Source of the DNA: Wenzhouxiangella sp. | Lineage (GTDB): Bacteria > Pseudomonadota > Gammaproteobacteria > Xanthomonadales > Wenzhouxiangellaceae | Length of the DNA: 9,355 bases | Direction: 5' to 3' | Assembly (NCBI GenBank): GCA_021767625.1 | Contig: JAASTB010000061.1 | Span: forward strand, 1 to 9,355 | Shown here: positions 1 to 8,355 of the stretch, piece after piece | Numbering within the stretch: the first letter of the stretch is position 1 | Layout: every line of letters starts with the position of its first letter | Notes under the pieces: generated by a model | Database searches by the model: none | What the model saw: the letters and a program-made list of their open reading frames with translations, nothing else | What the model was told of the DNA's origin: nothing | Program-made: the position numbers and the translations under genes

Positions 1-197
1 ACCGCCGCCCAGCGACCGTCGCGCGCCAGGGCCAGCCAGGTGCCGCCCGCCTGTTCATCCTGGCCGGCCAGCGGACCGCCCGGCCAGGACCACCATGCCA
101 TCGGCCGGGCCGGCCGCGCATGGAATTCGTCGCGATTGGCCGCCATCAACAGCGGGCGATCTCCGCCGGGCGCGAAATCGAATGCGATCAGGCACAT
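1..197 (-). CDS. NRDE/TANGO2-family protein, N-terminal part (cut by window edge)
   Basis: Reading leftwards from the ATG at 197, an open frame of 65 codons plus two bases runs off the left edge with no stop. It begins MCLIAF, has the family signature NRDE at residues 21-24, and carries AGGTWLAL at 50-57, all typical of the TANGO2 (DUF833/NRDE) family. In this family the conserved Cys2 follows the initiator Met and the fold is thought to resemble N-terminal-nucleophile hydrolases; no reaction is firmly established. The start is fixed by the invariant MC N-terminus, because the ATGs at 226 and 208 are in another frame. No clear Shine-Dalgarno sequence is visible. It starts 29 bp after the stop of the radical SAM gene on the same strand, so it is probably the second gene of an operon. 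The C-terminal three quarters lie outside the window. Confidence 0.85.
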   Translation of the reverse strand, partial: MCLIAFDFAPGGDRPLLMAANRDEFHARPARPMAWWSWPGGPLAGQDEQAGGTWLALARDGRWAA

Positions 198-226
198 GGC
201 AGCTGCATTCGCGCGGGGTCGCCCAT

Positions 227-1132
227 CTAGAGTCCGCGGGCCCAGTCCGGGCGCAAGCCGGCCCGGCCGGGCTGCCGGATGGCGAGGTCGAGCTGATCGA
301 GTAGGCGCTGCTTGTCGGCGTTGAGCGTGCCCTTGAGCGCCAGCCAGTTGGAAGCGTGATCGGAACGAAAGACGGTGCCGTCGAGCTCGAGCGCGCCCAA
401 AAAGCGCCGCATTTCACGAAACAACCCGACCTGGTCGAGCGGCTCCCATTCGGGATAGGCCGCCCGGAATCGCCGCTTGCCCTGCGGGAAGCTCACCACC
501 AGCGTGGCCAGGAATTCGGGCCGGGTGGCGTTGACCAGGCGGGCCGAGTTATCGGCATGGCGGTCGCTGTGCACCTGGCCGCCCAGGCCGTTGAGAATCA
601 TCACCGAACGCGTGATGCCCGCTTCGCCCAGCTTGTCGAGCGCCTCGCGCATGGACTCGAAGGTCTCGCCCTTGTTGACTCGCTCGAGCACGAGCTCGTC
701 GCCGGTCTCGGCGCCCAGGTAGGCCATGTGCAGGCCGGCCTCGCGCAGTTCGGTCAGCTCGGCGACCGACTTGCGCCTCAGGTTTCGGGCCAGGCAGTAG
801 CTGGAGACCCGCTCGACGGCCGGCATGTGTTCGCCGATCGCTTCGAGAATGCGCATGAGCCGATGCGTGGGCAGAACGAGGGCGTCGCCGTCGGCCAGGA
901 AGACCCGCCGGGCGCTGTCGCCAAAGAGCTCGCCGCAACGGCGAATCATGTCGAGCACTTCCGATTCGTCCCGGGCCCGGAATTTCTTCTGCGGCGCGGT
1001 GTACATCTCGCAGAACGTGCACTTGTTCCACGAGCAGCCGTCGGTGACCGGCAGGATCAGCGACTTCGCCTCGCTCGGGGGCCGGAATACCGGCTCGACG
1101 TAGCGAATGGGCTGGGAAGCGGCTCCGATCAT
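227..1132 (-). CDS. Radical SAM family protein, function unassigned
   Basis: This 301-residue protein is predicted to bind a 4Fe-4S cluster and S-adenosylmethionine and to start radical chemistry; its substrate is unknown. The cluster motif is C33-X4-C38-X2-C41 in the context DGCSWNKCTFCEMY, which has one residue more than the textbook CX3CX2C. Other landmarks are VFLADGDALVLP at 77-88, GAETGD at 140-145 (SAM-contacting region in the Elp3/HemN-like fold) and a C-terminal FRSDHASNWLALKGTL at 255-270. I recall that last block as characteristic of a widespread group of radical SAM proteins within COG1032. The length suits a stand-alone core barrel with no SPASM or B12-binding domain. The ATG at 1132 is preceded by a purine-rich GAGAGAGAGG that can act as ribosome binding site. 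It probably forms an operon with the downstream NRDE/TANGO2 gene and is divergent from the gene at 1271. Confidence 0.88.
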   Translation of the reverse strand: MIGAASQPIRYVEPVFRPPSEAKSLILPVTDGCSWNKCTFCEMYTAPQKKFRARDESEVLDMIRRCGELFGDSARRVFLADGDALVLPTHRLMRILEAIGEHMPAVERVSSYCLARNLRRKSVAELTELREAGLHMAYLGAETGDELVLERVNKGETFESMREALDKLGEAGITRSVMILNGLGGQVHSDRHADNSARLVNATRPEFLATLVVSFPQGKRRFRAAYPEWEPLDQVGLFREMRRFLGALELDGTVFRSDHASNWLALKGTLNADKQRLLDQLDLAIRQPGRAGLRPDWARGL

Positions 1133-1270
1133 CCTCTCTCTCGCTATGCGCGGGTTTCCGACATTCTAACGTCGCCGGCCGGGGACGGCGTGCAGGGCCG
1201 GTAATCGGGACTCGAATTGCAGGCCTGTCGTTGCATAATGGGACCGAGCCCGGAAGATGACCCACGGCCG
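1133..1270. promoter_or_regulatory. Divergent intergenic region, candidate promoters
   Basis: This space separates the radical SAM gene from the UPF0149-like gene, so it must serve both directions. On the minus strand TAGAAT (1168 to 1163) is a five-of-six match to a -10 box and would give a leader of about 25 nt, but the place for the -35 box is GC-rich and unconvincing. On the plus strand CATAAT (1234-1239) is a possible -10 box for the gene at 1271, also without a good -35. Treat both as weak predictions. Confidence 0.3.
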
Positions 1271-2287
1271 ATGCCCGACAAGAACGAACGGCTTCGCTAC
1301 GACCCGCGCAGCGGCCCCGACCGGTCCGCCTGGCTCGGCGCGCCCGAGGCCGAGCGCACGCTCGCCGTGCGGCGCTGGCTCAAGAACAACGACATGCCAT
1401 TTCCCTGCTGCCTGCCGCGCAGCGCCGACGAGTGGCGGGAAGTCGAAGACCAGCTCGCGACCGGGCAGCCGCCCGAAACCGGCCGGCTGCTCGGGCACCT
1501 GCTCGAACGCGGCGTCGAACGCGTGGTGGCTGTCTGGGCGCTCGCCGAGGCGATGAACAGCCAGCAATACCGGCAGCTCAGCCAATCGCCACCTTCGGGA
1601 GACCGGCCGACTTCCTTCGAAATCGAGCGACTGTTCGACGAACGCGACCTGGACATTCTGCCGGCCGCATTCGAGGCCGCCACCGGGGGCTTTGGACCCG
1701 CCCACGAAAAGGTCATCGATTACTATCACCGGCGCTTCGACCCGGACGGTTCGATGCCTTTCGCCGTCGCCGCCGGCTTCTGTTTCGGCTGCGCGACTGC
1801 GCCCAAGTTCGTGCGCAACCACGTACTCTACGAACACATGTACGGCAACCACGTCTCGGAGCGGGCCCCGGTGTACCTGCCGGTGGCCGACGCCTATCGC
1901 GAGCTGTTCCGCTTTGTCTCCGACGCGGTCTTCGAGCAGGGCGACCCGATTCCGCCTGCGGTGCGGCCGCCCGAGGATCCCGAAGCCTGTTTCGCTTCTT
2001 CCTTCAGCGACTGGTGCAAGGGATTCAGGGCGACCCAGCCGGTCGTGGCCCCGGGTTGGGAAGCGCACCTGGCCGGCTACCCCGGACTCTACGCCGAGTA
2101 CCTGGCCATCGTCGATTCCCTGCGGTTCTTCGCCGACGAAGACGAGGCGATTCGCATCCACGAGGCAGTCGCTGGTGAAAGCAGCCTGCGGTCAACCGTC
2201 GAGCGGATGCACGCCGGGCTGGGCGACGCGATCCAGCGTCTGTTCGGTCTGGCCCATCCCGTCGTGGATCGCCCCCGGGAGGACTGA
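1271..2287 (+). CDS. Uncharacterised protein: WL-x-E-x-R N-terminal module plus UPF0149/YecA-like domain
   Basis: This 338-residue protein has two recognisable parts and no known function. Residues 8-97 hold YDP, then WL (21-22), ExER (26-29) and VEDQLATGQPP (58-68). This resembles the DP...WLALDExER module of small uncharacterised proteobacterial proteins, which I recall as DUF1841-like. After a linker, residues about 115-330 resemble the UPF0149 (YecA/YgfB) family, with a helical AGFCFG stretch and the hallmark-like FSDWCKGF around W248-F252. There is no C-terminal SEC-C zinc motif, no signal peptide and no membrane segment, so it is probably cytosolic. I chose the ATG at 1271 because the conserved part starts just after it and GGAAG lies about 14 nt upstream. 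In-frame starts at 1238 (ATG) and 1217 (TTG) would add 11 or 18 poorly conserved-looking residues. It ends 3 bp from the oppositely oriented gene at 2291. Confidence 0.72.
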   Translation: MPDKNERLRYDPRSGPDRSAWLGAPEAERTLAVRRWLKNNDMPFPCCLPRSADEWREVEDQLATGQPPETGRLLGHLLERGVERVVAVWALAEAMNSQQYRQLSQSPPSGDRPTSFEIERLFDERDLDILPAAFEAATGGFGPAHEKVIDYYHRRFDPDGSMPFAVAAGFCFGCATAPKFVRNHVLYEHMYGNHVSERAPVYLPVADAYRELFRFVSDAVFEQGDPIPPAVRPPEDPEACFASSFSDWCKGFRATQPVVAPGWEAHLAGYPGLYAEYLAIVDSLRFFADEDEAIRIHEAVAGESSLRSTVERMHAGLGDAIQRLFGLAHPVVDRPRED

Positions 2288-2290
2288 AAG

Positions 2291-3841
2291 TCAGCCCGCG
2301 CCGCCGAACTTCACGCCGCTGAGCTCGGCCATTTCGCGCTTGAAGGTCGTCAGATCCGAGGCCGAAAAGTCGGCCAGGGACGAATGACCGCAGGCCCGGG
2401 CCAGCAGCGACATCAGGCTCACCGAAGCGCCGAAGAAGCGCGCCAGCCGCTCGGCGCCGTTGTCGACCTCGAGCCGCTTGCGGAGCTTCGGATCCTGCGT
2501 GGCCACGCCCGACGGGCACTGGTTGGTGTGACACATGCGCGCGGCCACGCAGCCGATCGCCTGGATGGCGGCATTCGCCAGCGCGATGCCGTCGGCGCCC
2601 ATGGCCAGGGCCTTGACGAAGTCTTCCGGCGTTCTGAGCCCGCCGGTGGCGATCAGGGTCACGTCACGACCGCAACGCTTGTCCATGTGCCGACGCGCCC
2701 GCGCCAGTGCCGGGATGGTCGGCACGCTGATGTGGTCGCGGAAGATGGCGGGCGCCGCCCCCGTACCGCCGCCGCGGCCGTCGAGAATGATGTAGTCGGC
2801 GCCGGCATCCAGCGCGAAATCGATATCGTCTTCGATATGGTTGGCCGAGAGTTTGAAGCCGATCGGAATGCCGCCCGAACGCTCCCGGACCCGGTCGGCG
2901 AATCTCCGGAAGTCCTTTGCGCTGCGCAGGTCCTCGAACGACGCCGGCGAGACGGCATCCTTGCCCTTTTCGATACCGCGGGTTTCGGCGATCTTGTCGG
3001 TCACCTTGCTTCCCGGCAGGTGACCGCCGATGCCCGTCTTGGCCGCCTGGCCGCCCTTGAAATGGAAGGCGCGAACCTCGTCGAGCAACTCCTCGCGCCA
3101 GCCGAATTTCGCCGAGGCCAGCTCGAGAAAATAGCGCGAATTGGCTTCGCGCTCTTCGTCCATCGAGCCGCCCTCGCCCGAACAGATGCCGGTGCCGGCG
3201 AGCTCCGCGCCCTTGGCCAGAGCCACCTTGGCTTCCGGCGACAGCGCACCGAAGCTCATGTCGGAGACCAGGAGCGGGATGTCGAGCGTCAGCGGGCGCT
3301 CCGCCTTCGGGCCGACCACGAGACCGGTATCGACCTCGACATCGTCCTCGAGCGGCTTGCGCGCCAGTTGCGCGGTCAGGATCTGGATGTCGTTCCAGTC
3401 GGGCAGTTCGCTGCGCGGCACGCCCATGGCCACCGTCTCGCCATGCGGCCCGCTCTTGTCGAGCCCGTGCTTGGCCATCTCGTGGATGCGGGCGACGGTG
3501 GGCTCCTCCGGGGTCGCCTCGGGCTCCGGCGCCGAGGCTTCTTCGCCGTCTTCAGCCCCCTCCAGGACGCTGTCGGGCAGGGGATCGCCGACCTCGACAT
3601 CTAGCTTGGCGTGCGTTCCGTCGCAGCGCGGCTGGTCGCCGGTGCCCTTGCAGCGGCAGAAGTAGACTTCGCCGTCCTCCTCGGCCTCGAATTTGACCGG
3701 CGCCAGCCCGGTGCCCTTGTGCGAGCCGTCGCAGAACGGCTGGTTGCTCGAGCGGCCGCAGCGGCACCAGTAGTAGGTTTTTCCCTTCTCGACCTCGACG
3801 CCCTTGGGCGAAAGCGCGGCAACGATCGGCTTTTCCGCCAT
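2291..3841 (-). CDS. Tandem CDGSH iron-sulfur domain fused to glutamate synthase-type FMN domain
   Basis: This 516-residue protein joins two Fe-S modules. The N-terminus has two complete CDGSH motifs, C26-X-C28-X8-C37-DGSH41 and C62-X-C64-X8-C73-DGTH77, each a 3Cys:1His ligand set for a redox-labile 2Fe-2S cluster as in mitoNEET/CISD3. An acidic, proline-rich linker follows (about 80-115). Residues about 116-510 form a glutamate synthase alpha-subunit-like FMN barrel with FHFKGGQAAKTG (259-270), the GGGTGAAP phosphate loop (357-364) and the 3Fe-4S signature C431-X5-C437-X4-C442, the same spacing as in GltB. The class II glutaminase domain and the GltB C-terminal helix domain are absent, so it is unlikely to use glutamine by itself. 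An ammonia-using, partner-dependent or different amino-acid redox reaction is possible. The start is supported by GAGGAG (3854 to 3849), 7 nt upstream. It lies 67 bp downstream of clpB on the same strand. Confidence 0.9.
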   Translation of the reverse strand: MAEKPIVAALSPKGVEVEKGKTYYWCRCGRSSNQPFCDGSHKGTGLAPVKFEAEEDGEVYFCRCKGTGDQPRCDGTHAKLDVEVGDPLPDSVLEGAEDGEEASAPEPEATPEEPTVARIHEMAKHGLDKSGPHGETVAMGVPRSELPDWNDIQILTAQLARKPLEDDVEVDTGLVVGPKAERPLTLDIPLLVSDMSFGALSPEAKVALAKGAELAGTGICSGEGGSMDEEREANSRYFLELASAKFGWREELLDEVRAFHFKGGQAAKTGIGGHLPGSKVTDKIAETRGIEKGKDAVSPASFEDLRSAKDFRRFADRVRERSGGIPIGFKLSANHIEDDIDFALDAGADYIILDGRGGGTGAAPAIFRDHISVPTIPALARARRHMDKRCGRDVTLIATGGLRTPEDFVKALAMGADGIALANAAIQAIGCVAARMCHTNQCPSGVATQDPKLRKRLEVDNGAERLARFFGASVSLMSLLARACGHSSLADFSASDLTTFKREMAELSGVKFGGAG

Positions 3842-3848
3842 CGTGTCT

Positions 3849-3854
3849 CTCCTC
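3849..3854 (-). promoter_or_regulatory. Shine-Dalgarno sequence of the CDGSH-GltS gene
   Basis: On the minus strand GAGGAG sits 7 nt before the ATG at 3841. It is the strongest ribosome binding site in the window and confirms that the CDGSH motifs belong to the protein. Confidence 0.75.
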
Positions 3855-3908
3855 GGTTCCCAGATGACGAGAACCTAGCACAGGCGGGTGAACGTGGGCC
3901 GCCGGCAC

Positions 3909-6509
<2,601 letters not shown>

Positions 6510-6530
6510 AACAGGCTGACTCCCCTGTGA

Positions 6531-6554
6531 AACTGCAACTTATCCACAGCAGTT
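6531..6554. promoter_or_regulatory. Inverted repeat AACTGC-N12-GCAGTT enclosing a DnaA box
   Basis: Perfect 6-bp half-sites at 6531-6536 and 6549-6554 flank 12 bp that contain TTATCCACA (6540-6548), an exact match to the high-affinity DnaA box. The element overlaps the -10 box and predicted start of the clpB heat-shock promoter, where a bound protein would be expected to repress. A single DnaA box can occur by chance; the match and position are seen, the function is inferred. Confidence 0.4.
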
Positions 6555-6578
6555 GGGGCGTGCGGCACTGGAATCAAG
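6551..6578 (-). promoter_or_regulatory. Predicted sigma32 heat-shock promoter of clpB
   Basis: On the minus strand CTTGAT (6578 to 6573) is followed after 14 nt by CCCCAACT (6558 to 6551). This fits the RpoH consensus CTTGAA-N13-15-CCCCATnT, with one mismatch in the -35 and two in the -10. Transcription would start near 6544 and give a leader of about 35 nt with AGGGGAG before the ATG. The position in front of clpB, a classic RpoH target, makes the match credible. Confidence 0.7.
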
Positions 6579-6580
6579 AA

Positions 6581-6617
6581 GGTTTCAGGTTTCAGGTTTC
6601 AGGTTTCAGGTTTCAGG
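6581..6617 (+). repeat. Heptamer tandem repeat (GGTTTCA)5.3
   Basis: Five perfect copies of GGTTTCA run from 6581 to 6615, plus GG. The array starts 2 bp from the -35 box of the clpB promoter. Any reading frame through it (FRFQVSG...) is low complexity and not a gene. Confidence 0.95.
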
Positions 6618-6630
6618 AAAAAAGACTAAG

Positions 6631-6654
6631 GGGTTCCGGGTTCCGGGTTCCGGG
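6631..6654 (+). repeat. Heptamer tandem repeat (GGGTTCC)3.4
   Basis: Three perfect copies of GGGTTCC plus GGG lie 13 bp after the first array. The unit differs from GGTTTCA at two of seven positions and has the same period, so the two arrays are probably related. Confidence 0.9.
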
Positions 6655-6761
6655 CACAAGAATCGTTGTGGCAACAATCGATGGCCGCACCACTTCAAGG
6701 ATTCCGGCGGGCACGGCGAAACGATTGTCGGCGACTCGCTCTCCGCCTACAGCTCCCGCTC

Positions 6762-6791
6762 CTGAACCCTGAAACCTGAACCCTGAACCCT
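6762..6791 (-). repeat. Inverted heptamer array (CTGAACC)4.3
   Basis: Four units of CTGAACC (the second is CTGAAAC) plus CT lie 5 bp beyond the aldehyde dehydrogenase stop codon. Read on the minus strand they give GGTTCAG units, the same heptamer family as the array at 6581 but in opposite orientation. CCTGAAACCTGAA (6768-6780) is the exact reverse complement of 6605-6617, a 13-bp inverted repeat about 150 bp apart. Confidence 0.9.
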
Positions 6792-6796
6792 TTCTT

Positions 6797-8224
6797 CTAG
6801 ACGTCCCGGATCGCGAGCAGCCGGATCTCGGTCATGTCCTCGATGGCGTAGCGGATACCCTCGCGGCCCAGGCCGGAATCCTTGACGCCGCCGTAGGGCA
6901 TGTGGTCGACGCGGAAGCTCGGCACGTCGTTGATGATCACGCCGCCGACTTCGAGCCGGTCCCAGGCCTTGTTGATCTTGGAAATGTCGCGGATGAACAG
7001 CCCCGCCTGCAGGCCATAGCGCGAGTCGTTGATGGACTCGATCGCCGCGTCGAAGTCCGAGAACTTCTCCAGCGTGACGACCGGACCGAAGACCTCCTCT
7101 TCGCGCAGCTTGCTTTCGGCGGGCGGATTCTCGACCACCGCCGGGCGCACGACGCTGCCCTCGCGCTCGCCGCCGATGAGCAGCTTGCCGCCGCCGTCGA
7201 CGGCCTCCTGGATCCAGTCCACCACGCGCTTTGCGTCTTCTTCGGTGATCAGCGGGCCGACCCAGGTTTTCTCGTCGCGCGGATCACCGCCGGGCAGCTT
7301 GCCCACCTGCTCGCAGAGCTTCTCGCTGAACGCGTCGTAGATGTCGTCGTGGACAATCACCCGCTGAACGGACACGCAGCTCTGCCCGGACTGGTAGTAG
7401 CCGCCGAAGACCACGCGGGAGACCGCATCGTCGAGGTCGGCGTCGTGGTCGACCAGGCAGGCGGCGTTGCCGCCAAGCTCCATCACCACCGGCTTCTTGC
7501 CGGCCGCGGCCTTGAGCTTCCAGCCGACCAGGTCGGAGCCGGTGAAACTCATCATCTTGAGCCGCTCGTCCTCGGTGAAGCGCGAAGCGGCGTCCCGGTC
7601 GACGCAGAGAATCGAAAACGCGCCCTCGGGCAGGTCGCACTCGGCCAGGATCTCGCCAATCAGCAGTGCCCCGACCGGCGTCTTGCCGGCCGGCTTGAGA
7701 ATGAAGGGGCAGCCGGCCGCAATCGCCGGGGCGATCTTGTGGGCCACCAGGTTGTAGGGGAAATTGAACGGCGTGATGAAGGAGACCGGCCCGATGGGCA
7801 CGCGCTTCCACATGCCCGTGTACTTTTCCGAGCGCGGGCTGATGTCCATCGGGATCACTTCGCCGCCGATGCGCGTGGCTTCCTCGGCGGCGACCTGGAA
7901 AGTCTCGATCAGGCGCGTGACTTCGCCCTTGGCGTCCCGGCGAACCTTGCCGCCCTCGACGATCAGCACCTCGATGAGCTCCTCTTCACGCTCACGGAAC
8001 CGCTCGACGCAGTGCAGCAGCGCGTCGCGGCGCTTGTAGGCAGGCAGCTCGGCCATCGGCCGGGTCGCCTTGACCGCCGCGGCGACGGCCTCATCGACGA
8101 TCGAATCGTCGGCCTGGGCGGCTCGCCAGGCGACCTCGCCGGTATGCTTGTCCAGCACCTCGAGGTCTTCGTTGGCGAACACGGCCTGGTTGGCGAGATA
8201 GTAGGGCAAGACTTTAGCGGTCAT
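6797..8224 (-). CDS. NAD(P)+-dependent aldehyde dehydrogenase family protein
   Basis: The enzyme oxidises an aldehyde to a carboxylate with NAD(P)+; its substrate cannot be read from the sequence. The 475 residues match the usual length of the superfamily. Catalytic residues are present: C283 in GQSCVSVQR, general base E249 in MELGGN and N154 in TPFNFPYN. The cofactor site shows K177 in KPAG and FTGS (227-230), and EEVFGP (376-381) closes the nicotinamide pocket. The C-terminal NDVPSFRVDHMPYGGVKDSG (432-451) resembles the lactaldehyde/phosphonoacetaldehyde dehydrogenase-like branch rather than betaine or succinate-semialdehyde enzymes; this is a recollection of family patterns, not a proof. 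The ATG at 8224 has GGAG 7 nt upstream. It is divergently transcribed from the adenosyltransferase gene and is flanked by short tandem repeats on both sides. Confidence 0.93.
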   Translation of the reverse strand: MTAKVLPYYLANQAVFANEDLEVLDKHTGEVAWRAAQADDSIVDEAVAAAVKATRPMAELPAYKRRDALLHCVERFREREEELIEVLIVEGGKVRRDAKGEVTRLIETFQVAAEEATRIGGEVIPMDISPRSEKYTGMWKRVPIGPVSFITPFNFPYNLVAHKIAPAIAAGCPFILKPAGKTPVGALLIGEILAECDLPEGAFSILCVDRDAASRFTEDERLKMMSFTGSDLVGWKLKAAAGKKPVVMELGGNAACLVDHDADLDDAVSRVVFGGYYQSGQSCVSVQRVIVHDDIYDAFSEKLCEQVGKLPGGDPRDEKTWVGPLITEEDAKRVVDWIQEAVDGGGKLLIGGEREGSVVRPAVVENPPAESKLREEEVFGPVVTLEKFSDFDAAIESINDSRYGLQAGLFIRDISKINKAWDRLEVGGVIINDVPSFRVDHMPYGGVKDSGLGREGIRYAIEDMTEIRLLAIRDV

Positions 8225-8257
8225 GGCGGCGCTCCGGAGTGGGAAACTGAACTCACA

Positions 8258-8276
8258 TTAACGCACTACCCGTTAA
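8258..8276. promoter_or_regulatory. Inverted repeat TTAACG-N7-CGTTAA, possible operator
   Basis: Perfect 6-bp half-sites (8258-8263 and 8271-8276) lie 34 bp upstream of the aldehyde dehydrogenase start and 79 bp upstream of the adenosyltransferase start. The size suits a dimeric repressor or activator, most likely of the dehydrogenase. No convincing -35/-10 pair for the dehydrogenase could be seen around it, and no regulator gene is next to it. Confidence 0.35.
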
Positions 8277-8292
8277 GTTGCACCGATCGAGG

Positions 8293-8338
8293 GCCAACCA
8301 GCCAACCAGCCAACCAGCCAACCAGCCAACCAGCCAAC
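8293..8338 (+). repeat. Octamer tandem repeat (GCCAACCA)5.75
   Basis: Five perfect copies of GCCAACCA (8293-8332) are followed by a partial sixth, GCCAAC. The array ends 4 bp before a TATAAT box and occupies the place where a -35 element would lie. The unit length is not a multiple of three. Confidence 0.95.
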
Positions 8339-8342
8339 AAAC

Positions 8343-8348
8343 TATAAT
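8343..8348 (+). promoter_or_regulatory. Perfect -10 box (TATAAT) for the adenosyltransferase gene
   Basis: TATAAT lies in a short AT-rich island within GC-rich DNA. Counting 7 nt from its end places the transcription start at about 8355, at the first base of the ATG at 8356. No Shine-Dalgarno sequence is present, so the mRNA is probably leaderless. The -35 position falls in the octamer repeat (AACCAG at 8320-8325) and does not resemble TTGACA. Confidence 0.55.
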
Positions 8349-8355
8349 AACGACC

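Larger units (their letters stand above)
6510..6796. other. Intergenic region between aldehyde dehydrogenase and clpB
   Basis: This gap holds the clpB promoter and leader (6510-6580), two heptamer arrays (6581-6654), about 105 bp of unexplained sequence (6655-6761) and an inverted heptamer array (6762-6791). In the unexplained part I see only a 7-bp inverted repeat, ACAATCG (6674-6680) with CGATTGT (6722-6728). The open frames crossing it are short, lack ribosome binding sites and are built from the repeats, so I call no gene here. Confidence 0.7.

Noticed and set aside
1166..2161. 331-codon open frame on the minus strand
   Set aside because: It is antisense to the UPF0149-like gene, which has recognisable family features; the minus frame has none and would overlap the radical SAM promoter.
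6540..6548. Replication origin, from the DnaA box
   Set aside because: Only one box is present, with no AT-rich unwinding region, no dnaA/dnaN genes and no box cluster; a regulatory role is more likely.
6527..6772. Small open frames through the heptamer arrays
   Set aside because: They start within the clpB leader or the repeat, have no ribosome binding site and give low-complexity FRFQVSG-type peptides.
6581..6791. CRISPR array
   Set aside because: The units are 7 bp and directly abutting, with no spacers and no cas genes nearby.
6902..8347. 481-codon open frame on the plus strand
   Set aside because: It is antisense to the aldehyde dehydrogenase, and its end only translates the octamer repeat. 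It is a composition-driven shadow.
8278..8355. TTG-initiated N-terminal extension of the adenosyltransferase
   Set aside because: It would encode only the octamer repeat, has no Shine-Dalgarno sequence, and the family starts close to the ATG at 8356.
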